This document shows positions 33,307 to 38,321 of a DNA stretch of 38,321 bases, piece by piece. The notes below the pieces were generated by a model that made no database searches, was not told where the DNA came from, and saw only the letters and a program-made list of their open reading frames with translations. Within the stretch, counting starts at the first letter, position 1; every line of letters starts with the position of its first letter. The translations under genes and the position numbers were made by a program. The DNA is from Bacteroidales bacterium (GTDB taxonomy: Bacteria > Bacteroidota > Bacteroidia > Bacteroidales > VadinHA17): assembly GCA_012514255.1 (NCBI GenBank), contig JAAZAP010000183.1:1-38321 (forward strand), in the 5' to 3' direction.

Positions 33307-33693
33307 ATGAAAACGATGCAACTAACAAGGGCAGAAGAGCAGGTGATGCAGATCCTGTGGGATCTGGGGGAGGGGCTGGTCAAGGAGATCCGTGACCGGT
33401 TTGATGAACCCCGGCCTGCGCGGAATACTGTATCCACTGTGGTAAGGATACTTGAAAAAAAAGGTTTTGTAGATCACAAATCCTACGGGAACGTCTATCT
33501 CTATTTTCCGGTCGTTTCCAGGGAGGAGTATTCACGTCACCAGCTCTTCGGGCTGCTTGAAGGTTACTTTGACAACTCGTTCCCGGCCATGGCATCATTC
33601 TTTGCACGTGAGAAGGATCTTACCATGGCGGAGATGGAGGAGCTGATCAGTGAGACGAAAAAGGAATTATCAGATCGCAAAAACCGCAAATAA
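33307..33693 (+). CDS. BlaI/MecI-family transcriptional repressor
   Basis: A 128-residue winged-helix repressor of the penicillinase repressor family. The sequence LTRAEEQVMQILWDLGEGLVKEIRDRFDEPRPARNTVSTVVRILEKKGFVDH is the DNA-binding domain, with the family's RNTVSTVVRILEKKGFV recognition helix region. The C-terminal helices for dimer formation include HQLFGLLEGYFDNSFPAMASFF. In the bla/mec paradigm the repressor is cleaved after the M56 sensor protease detects a signal. The stop overlaps the protease start as TAATG, as expected for such a pair. I prefer ATG 33307 to the in-frame TTG at 33292. It is likely to repress its own unit through the two dyads. Confidence 0.93.
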   Translation: MKTMQLTRAEEQVMQILWDLGEGLVKEIRDRFDEPRPARNTVSTVVRILEKKGFVDHKSYGNVYLYFPVVSREEYSRHQLFGLLEGYFDNSFPAMASFFAREKDLTMAEMEELISETKKELSDRKNRK

Positions 33694-35480
33694 TGGAAGC
33701 GCTTGGCCTTTATCTGCTCAGATCGGCGGTATGGATAACCGGTTTTGCACTGGTTTATCTTCTCTTTCTCAGGAACGAGAGGTTTTTTCTGTTGAACAGG
33801 ATCTATCTTATTGCGGGGATCCTGGCTTCGTTGGTCCTTCCGTTGGTTACCATAAGGTATGTTGTTGAGGTGTCATCCCTGAAGGCCGGTGTTGAAGCCG
33901 GCGCTGTTACAGCCGTTTTGCATGACGGGGAGGCATGGCAGAACATCATGGCGGCAGCTCTTTTTGCCGTCTGGCTGACCGGCATGGTGGCCATAGTGGT
34001 GCGCCTGGCAGCCCAGGTTATTCCTGTGCTACGGGCAGCGGTGAAGGCGGAGCATGAAGCTGGTTATCCTGTCAGGGTAATCCGCTCCTCAATGTTTCCC
34101 GGATCATTTTCATTATTCTCCTTTGTTGTTGTCAATCCTTCAGTTTCAGAGACCGAGACAAGGGAGATCATGAATCATGAGATGGTGCATATTGAACAGA
34201 TGCACTGGTTTGACCTGCTCCTTTCCTCGCTGTTGTGTGCAGTCCAGTGGTTCAATCCTGTTGTCTGGATCTACTCCGGGTACATCAGGCAGAATCACGA
34301 GTATCTTGCCGATGAGGAGGCGCTGCAGCGTACCTCCGATCCGGCAGTCTACAGGGCTGTCCTTCTCAACCAGATCACCGGCTCGCCGGTAATTGACCTG
34401 GGCAACTTTTTCAGTTATTCACTAAACAAAAAACGATTTGCCATGATGAGAAATAAAATATGTTCGCCCTACAGGAAGCTGAAGCTGCTGCTTATCCTTC
34501 CCGTAGCCGCCATGGTTCTTTACGCATTCGCGAAGCCGGAGTACAGGATAATAACGGGACCAGATGAAGCATCACCCGTTGCTGTAGTGACTTCAGAGGT
34601 TACGAAGAATGTCACCGGCACCGTAAAGGATGAGGACGGCAAACCCCTCGAAGGGGCAGTGATAGTAATCAAGGGAACGATGGTTGGCACAACCAGTGAC
34701 GCCTCGGGACGTTTCGCCCTGAAGGATGTCGCGGATGATGCTATCCTGGTTATCTCTTATGTTGGATTCGAGACAAAAGTTGTTTCACTAAAGGCTGCAG
34801 GCACCAGCCTTTCAGTGACAATGAATAAGAGCACTGTTGTAACTGACACGGTCAGTGTCGGGCCGGTGCCACCTCCGCCGCCTCCGCCTCCACCTCCACC
34901 TCCGCCTCCGCCTCCGCCCACTCAGGCAGAATTGGCGAAGGCCGTGGTTGTACTTGACGGAAAGGTCACGGATAAGCCTCTTTCAGAAACTGATCCGGAT
35001 GGTATTTCGGCAATTAATGTGTACAAGGGTGAAAGTGCAATTGCCAAATACGGCGAAAAGGGTCGCAACGGAGTGGTCGAGATAACCACTAAAAAGAGCA
35101 CTGCCGCTGCCTCCGGCAAGCATGATGAAGTGACGGTGACAGGCTACGGCAAGGATGAAGACAGGGAGGTCTTTGTGGTGGTTGAGGAGATGCCGCAGTT
35201 TCCGGGAGGTGAGGAAGGAATGTGGTCTTGGATAGGTCAGAATATCAGATATCCCGAGCAGGCAAAACGTGAAGGTATCCAGGGAGTTGTGGTTGTTACC
35301 TTTGTTGTTGGTAAAACCGGCAAGGTGGGTAATATTAATGTGGTAAGGTCAGTGAATCCTCTTCTGGATGCAGAGGCAGTCAGGGCTTTGGGGGAGATGC
35401 CTGTATGGAAGCCCGGTACTCAGAAGGGAAAAGCTGTGGATGTGAAGTATACCATACCCGTTAAATTCAGTCTCAAGTAG
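33693..35480 (+). CDS. BlaR1-like M56 membrane metalloprotease fused to CarboxypepD-regulatory and TonB C-terminal domains
   Basis: A 595-residue multi-domain inner-membrane protein. Helices near residues 8-26, 37-55 and 85-110 and one near 265-280 frame an M56 zinc protease with HEMVH (H162, E163, H166) and EYLADEE (E203-E208). Outside the membrane come a CarboxypepD-regulatory-like domain (~305-370, NVTGTVKDEDGKPLEGAVIVIKG), 17 prolines in a row (393-409), a short segment like a TonB receptor plug (INVYKGESAIAKYG and NGVVEITTKK, ~435-465), and a TonB C-terminal domain (~500-595, PQFPGGEEGMWSWI, IRYPEQAKREGIQG, VKYTIPVKF). No penicillin-binding sensor domain is present, so the signal is not beta-lactam by this route. 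M56-TonB fusions occur widely in Bacteroidota; their job is poorly known. Confidence 0.92.
   Translation: MEALGLYLLRSAVWITGFALVYLLFLRNERFFLLNRIYLIAGILASLVLPLVTIRYVVEVSSLKAGVEAGAVTAVLHDGEAWQNIMAAALFAVWLTGMVAIVVRLAAQVIPVLRAAVKAEHEAGYPVRVIRSSMFPGSFSLFSFVVVNPSVSETETREIMNHEMVHIEQMHWFDLLLSSLLCAVQWFNPVVWIYSGYIRQNHEYLADEEALQRTSDPAVYRAVLLNQITGSPVIDLGNFFSYSLNKKRFAMMRNKICSPYRKLKLLLILPVAAMVLYAFAKPEYRIITGPDEASPVAVVTSEVTKNVTGTVKDEDGKPLEGAVIVIKGTMVGTTSDASGRFALKDVADDAILVISYVGFETKVVSLKAAGTSLSVTMNKSTVVTDTVSVGPVPPPPPPPPPPPPPPPPPTQAELAKAVVVLDGKVTDKPLSETDPDGISAINVYKGESAIAKYGEKGRNGVVEITTKKSTAAASGKHDEVTVTGYGKDEDREVFVVVEEMPQFPGGEEGMWSWIGQNIRYPEQAKREGIQGVVVVTFVVGKTGKVGNINVVRSVNPLLDAEAVRALGEMPVWKPGTQKGKAVDVKYTIPVKFSLK
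34869..34919 (+). repeat. CCN trinucleotide run coding 17 prolines
   Basis: Seventeen successive CCN codons, mostly CCT and CCG in alternation, link the CarboxypepD-regulatory domain to the plug-like and TonB parts. A rod-like proline linker can span the periplasm, as in TonB. The CCTCCG periodicity makes length change by slippage possible. Confidence 0.9.
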
Positions 35481-35529
35481 GCAACCAGGAGAGATAAAAG
35501 CCAATAGCTTAATTGCAATTTTCAAATTG

Positions 35530-35557
35530 AGGGCCGGTGTTAAGAGCCGGCCCTTTT
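35530..35557 (+). terminator. Intrinsic terminator after the M56-TonB gene
   Basis: A-GGGCCGG (35530-35537) pairs with CCGGCCC-T (35547-35554) around a 9-nt loop, followed by TTTT (35554-35557). It lies 50 bases after the stop codon. Confidence 0.8.
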
Positions 35558-35578
35558 CCTGTTTGCACAAACCGCCCG

Positions 35579-35603
35579 GGCAGTTTCCGGACCGGAGACT
35601 GCC
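35579..35603. repeat. 25-bp near-perfect palindrome
   Basis: GGCAGT (35579-35584) pairs with ACTGCC (35598-35603), T35585 with G35597 as a wobble, and TCCGG (35586-35590) with CCGGA (35592-35596), centred on A35591. There is no T-run after it, so it is not a normal terminator. A binding site or remnant of a mobile repeat is possible. Confidence 0.6.
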
Positions 35604-35704
35604 AGCACTTTGCGGTTAACCTGATTGACACGTTCAATGATCTGACCAGGGACTGTCAGCACTATTCAGTTGACCTGGATGACATGTTCGGTGACCTGAG
35701 CGCG
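35597..35704 (+). repeat. Tandem duplication, two 54-bp units (40 of 54 identical)
   Basis: Unit 1 is 35597-35650 and unit 2 is 35651-35704. Both begin GACTG(C/T)CAGCAC. Read in one frame each gives 18 residues, DCQHFAVNLIDTFNDLTR and DCQHYSVDLDDMFGDLSA, with several conservative changes and two silent ones. No plausible start codon serves this frame: its only upstream candidate, GTG 35537, lies inside the terminator stem. It may be a remnant of a gene. Confidence 0.75.
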
Positions 35705-35790
35705 GAGATCCAAGGCTGCCATGCCCGGCGTGGGTGCTATTCTGCGGCTCGGTGAACCACGGTCTGTGGGAACGGAATCTCTATACCTTC

Positions 35791-36591
35791 CTACTCGAAG
35801 GCCTCCTTGAGCCGTCTGCGGAGCTCACCAGCAACTTCCCACTGCTTCAGCGGTTTGGTGTCACCCAGTATCTTGACCACTATTGCAGAGTCAGCGAACT
35901 CGTTTATCCTCACAAACTGGGGAGCAGAGATGATTGCTTCGCTGAAGGCGGGATCAGCGGCGAGCTCCAGTCCTGTCCTGTTGATCACATCAGCCAGATG
36001 CCCGATATCAGTACCATATCCAATACCAATATCCATATTGACCCTGGCAAAGTCCTTCGACTGGTTTGATACTTTTGTAATTGAACCGTGCGGGATATGA
36101 TGTACCGTACCGTTGAGGTCCCTCAGAGTGGTCTTGCGCAGGCTTATGTCCTGCACCGATCCGCTGATTCCCTCGATGGTTACCACATCGCCTATCCGAT
36201 ACTGATTCTCAAGCATCAGAAAGAGCCCGGTTATAATGTCCCGTATAAGGTACTGTCCGCCGAAGCCCACCGCCAGACCTACGATCCCGGCACCGGCAAT
36301 CAGTGGTCCGATTTCCACGCCAACCTCCTGGAGCGCCATCATTATGGCGATGATTACAACCACCAGGTTGAGGGCGCCGCTGAAGATCCTGATAAGCGTA
36401 TCCTCTCTCTTTTTTTCTGCTTCAACTGAAGTTTTCTCATCTGATTTAACAGAGGCCTTAATTGTCCTGACCAGTATCCTCTGAAGGATTCTGTCAAGAA
36501 TGAATGCCACTACGATTATCAGCAGTACCTTGATGCCGTGGGTCATCAGCCAGGGCACTATCTTGTCAGTCCAATTTTCAAGAGTTTCCAT
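35791..36591 (-). CDS. Small-conductance mechanosensitive channel (MscS family)
   Basis: A 266-residue inner-membrane channel that opens under membrane tension during osmotic downshock. Two helices (near residues 15-35 and 65-90) precede the pore helix GPLIAGAGIVGLAVGFGGQYLIRDIITGLFLMLENQYRIGD, whose Gly/Ala pattern is the MscS hallmark. The beta domain follows (DVVTIEGISGSVQDISLRKTTLRDLNG and HHIPHGSITKVSN) and a short C-terminal alpha/beta domain ends RRLKEAFE. The ATG at 36591 (METLENW) is chosen; ATG 36603 and a non-ATG start at 36645 are in frame upstream. It is divergent from the oxoamine synthase, with about 225 bases between starts. Confidence 0.94.
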   Translation of the reverse strand: METLENWTDKIVPWLMTHGIKVLLIIVVAFILDRILQRILVRTIKASVKSDEKTSVEAEKKREDTLIRIFSGALNLVVVIIAIMMALQEVGVEIGPLIAGAGIVGLAVGFGGQYLIRDIITGLFLMLENQYRIGDVVTIEGISGSVQDISLRKTTLRDLNGTVHHIPHGSITKVSNQSKDFARVNMDIGIGYGTDIGHLADVINRTGLELAADPAFSEAIISAPQFVRINEFADSAIVVKILGDTKPLKQWEVAGELRRRLKEAFE

Positions 36592-36772
36592 AATATATTT
36601 CATTTTAAGTTTGAATTTTTTTCGTAATTGTCGGATCTGCGGCAATTTACTAATTTGAAAATTCAGAGTTTCCCGGCCGGAAGAAAAAATGTCCGTTATG
36701 CTTTACGGCATAGCCATGGTACTTATTGTTTGTTTTTGAACACAACAGGCCGGCGGATACTGATTATTAGTG

Positions 36773-36780
36773 TAATTTTG
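36773..36780 (+). promoter_or_regulatory. Possible -7 box for the oxoamine synthase gene
   Basis: TAATTTTG matches TAnnTTTG and lies 36 bases before the ATG at 36817. No TTG is seen at the usual distance. If used, it rules out any start upstream of it. Confidence 0.4.
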
Positions 36781-36816
36781 ATAATCACTACAATAATCCT
36801 GAACAGCAGCAAAGTT

Positions 36817-37929
36817 ATGATTCTTCTTAACGGTGAAGTCGGCAACTATATCTATAGCAAAGGCAGACAGTATTCCTACTTCGCGGGCAACAACTACCTG
36901 GGTCTGGCAGCCCACCCACAGGTTAAGGAGGCCGTTATCCGGGCAGTGGAGAAATATGGTGTAAACTTCGCAGCCTCGAGGCATACCACAGGCACCTCCG
37001 ATCTGCATCTTGAGCTTGAGAGTGCCCTGGCTTCATTCAAGGGGAAGGAAGACGCGGTTGTCTTCGCTTCCGGATACCAGGGCAACAGCATACTCCTCGA
37101 GATACTGAAAGGCAGTTATTCAACCATCTTCATTGACCAGTCGGCGCATGCCAGTATAATTTCCGCCATCCCGGCAGATGTGGTCAAGATGATGTATTAT
37201 GATCATTGTGACGCGGTACATCTCGATTATCTCCTTGAGTATAACCGCGGATCAAAGCCGCTGGTGATCACTGATGGAATCTTTGCCCTGACCGGTGAAA
37301 TTGCGCCGCTCAACCAGATTTATGATATTGTCAGAAAGCACAATGCCATACTCGTTGTTGATGATGCCCACGCTACCGGTGTGTTGGGAGTATCCGGCAG
37401 GGGTACACCCGAGCATTTCAATCTGCCGGATGATCCCAACATATACCAGACTGAGACCATGAGCAAGGCTCTTGGGGGGTATGGTGGATTTATCTCGGGA
37501 AGCAGGGTATTGACTGAGATAATACGAGAGGGATCGCCTACTTACCAGGCATCAACCGCTCTGCCACCCCCGATAGCAGCAGCGGGGATCGCCTCACTGA
37601 CTATCATCAGGGAGAATCCCGGCCTGAGAACCGACCTGCTTGACAGGGCATGGAAGATCAGGGAGGCGGTAACAGGGATGGATTTTCAGACAACGCACTT
37701 CAGAACCCCGGTTATACCAATCATACTCGATGCACCTGAAAAAGCCGCGGAGTTGTCACTCTTCCTTGAGGAGAACGGTGTGATTGCTCCCTTCATGAAA
37801 TATCCCGTCAGGAAGGCGATGCATCAGATTAGAATTGCCGTATCTGTCACTCATACAGATGATCAGATCAACCAGTTACTTGAATTACTAAAAAAATGGA
37901 AAGATAAAAATGAAAGCAACCAGAATTAA
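36817..37929 (+). CDS. Alpha-oxoamine synthase family PLP enzyme (BioF/Kbl-like)
   Basis: A 370-residue fold-type I PLP enzyme of the group that includes 8-amino-7-oxononanoate synthase, 2-amino-3-ketobutyrate CoA ligase and serine palmitoyltransferase. Motifs: FAGNNYLGLAAHPQV, GTSDLHLELESALASF, FASGYQGN, VVDDAHATGVLG (PLP-binding Asp and His), TMSKALGGYGG with the Schiff-base lysine, and a C-terminal substrate domain ending at IRIAVSVTHTDDQINQLLE. ATG 36817 leaves ~25 residues fewer at the N-terminus than E. coli BioF. The frame is open to TTG 36628, but that part is AT-rich and reads as promoter DNA. It overlaps the dipeptide epimerase by 20 bases, which argues for a role beyond biotin. Acyl and amino acid substrates are unknown. 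Confidence 0.87.
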   Translation: MILLNGEVGNYIYSKGRQYSYFAGNNYLGLAAHPQVKEAVIRAVEKYGVNFAASRHTTGTSDLHLELESALASFKGKEDAVVFASGYQGNSILLEILKGSYSTIFIDQSAHASIISAIPADVVKMMYYDHCDAVHLDYLLEYNRGSKPLVITDGIFALTGEIAPLNQIYDIVRKHNAILVVDDAHATGVLGVSGRGTPEHFNLPDDPNIYQTETMSKALGGYGGFISGSRVLTEIIREGSPTYQASTALPPPIAAAGIASLTIIRENPGLRTDLLDRAWKIREAVTGMDFQTTHFRTPVIPIILDAPEKAAELSLFLEENGVIAPFMKYPVRKAMHQIRIAVSVTHTDDQINQLLELLKKWKDKNESNQN

Positions 37930-38321
37930 AAAGGTAATCATTGAGCCCCTTAATCTGGACCTCGACGAGCCGTTCAGGATTGCCATTGGCACGAAGTACA
38001 GCATTGAGAACGCCCTGGTGACCGTTGTACTTGAAAACGGTATAGAGGGGTATGGCGAAGCCGCTCCCCTGGAGCCCATCAACGGCGAGAATCAGGCAAC
38101 GGCACTGGCAACACTGAAGAGCTGTATTGATTTTATAAAGGGTAAAGAGGTGACTGACTACCGGGCCATCTCGGCAACACTCAGGGGTGTCTTCCATGCC
38201 CAGGTTACGGCACGTTGTGCCATTGAGATGGCCCTGATAGACGCATACGCGAAGGTTCTTGGCATACCGCTGTACGAGTTCTTCGGCGGCGCCGGGAACA
38301 GGGCCGAGACAGACTATACAA
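37910..38321 (+). CDS. Dipeptide (L-Ala-D/L-Glu type) epimerase, enolase superfamily, 5' part
   Basis: The frame runs off the window after 137 residues. The N-terminal capping domain (VIIEPLNLDLDEPFRIAIGTKYSIENALVTVVLENGIEGYGEAAPL, with INGE after it) and the first barrel part (RCAIEMALIDAYAKVLGIPLYEFFGG) match L-Ala-D/L-Glu epimerases and related dipeptide epimerases, which recycle murein peptides. The catalytic lysines and metal ligands lie in the missing part, so substrate cannot be judged. The ATG at 37910 is inside the 3' end of the oxoamine synthase gene, so the two are very likely co-translated. Confidence 0.88.
   Translation, partial: MKATRIKKVIIEPLNLDLDEPFRIAIGTKYSIENALVTVVLENGIEGYGEAAPLEPINGENQATALATLKSCIDFIKGKEVTDYRAISATLRGVFHAQVTARCAIEMALIDAYAKVLGIPLYEFFGGAGNRAETDYT

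Noticed and set aside
35537..35755. 72-residue frame covering the tandem repeat
   Set aside because: Its only start (GTG 35537) is inside the terminator stem and the N-terminal part looks random. I keep the repeat as a feature but not the gene.
36628..36816. N-terminal extension of the oxoamine synthase from a TTG codon, with a hydrophobic stretch
   Set aside because: It would overlap the divergent promoter region, contains a TAnnTTTG box and does not resemble the family N-terminus.

Overview
The window is bacterial and almost certainly from the phylum Bacteroidota. It opens with the end of gldJ followed by murF, carries a SusC/SusD pair, and contains several promoter-like boxes of the Bacteroidota type (TAnnTTTG, some with a TTG about 18-20 bases upstream). 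Shine-Dalgarno sequences are mostly weak. The exact family cannot be read from the sequence. A Bacteroidales or Marinilabiliales-like organism is my guess from the mix of a gliding gene, carotenoid genes and a Bacteroides-type sialic acid pathway. I see no tRNA, rRNA, CRISPR array, phage gene or insertion sequence.

Layout. 1-1.9 kb: 3' end of gldJ, an intrinsic terminator, murF. 1.9-7.7 kb (minus strand): a tight run of PhoH/PIN ATPase, mtaB, an LpxL-type acyltransferase, a family 2 glycosyltransferase and a membrane metallophosphoesterase. The last four overlap at their ends. 7.8-10.1 kb: folC (plus) and a GMP-synthase ATP-pyrophosphatase subunit (minus) converge on a 68-bp array of 7-bp repeats that reverses orientation in the middle. 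10.3-19.0 kb (plus): a compact, mostly overlapping gene run with a secreted nucleotidase, PlsC-like acyltransferase, CruC/CrtQ-like glycosyltransferase, an exported TPR-like protein of unknown role, CrtI, CrtB, CrtD and a CruF-type hydratase. Read together these predict a C40 carotenoid that is desaturated, hydrated at C-1, 3,4-desaturated, glycosylated and acylated. No cyclase, ketolase or GGPP synthase is present in the window.

19.0-33.0 kb: a sialic acid scavenging locus. A divergent GntR/FadR-type regulator faces SusC/SusD, with a perfect 15-bp palindrome next to the susC promoter. Then follow a strong terminator, a GH33 sialidase, a GH20 hexosaminidase, N-acetylneuraminate lyase, mutarotase (NanM), an N-acylglucosamine 2-epimerase and an MFS transporter. 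This is a path from host-type sialoglycans to GlcNAc. 33.0-35.5 kb: a possible 34-residue membrane peptide, then a BlaI-type repressor and an M56 (BlaR1-like) membrane protease. The protease continues into a CarboxypepD-regulatory domain, 17 prolines and a TonB C-terminal domain. Two identical half-site dyads (GACTA-N6-TAGTC) sit in the promoter region.

35.5-38.3 kb: a terminator, a 25-bp palindrome and a 54-bp tandem duplication fill a non-coding gap. A minus-strand MscS channel follows, then a divergent alpha-oxoamine synthase that overlaps the start of a dipeptide epimerase cut by the window end.

No wholly new system is obvious. The best candidates for something undescribed are the acyl-glycosyl carotenoid operon with its unknown exported protein, the two-operator BlaI/M56-TonB unit, the orientation-switching heptad array, and the coupled oxoamine synthase/dipeptide epimerase pair.
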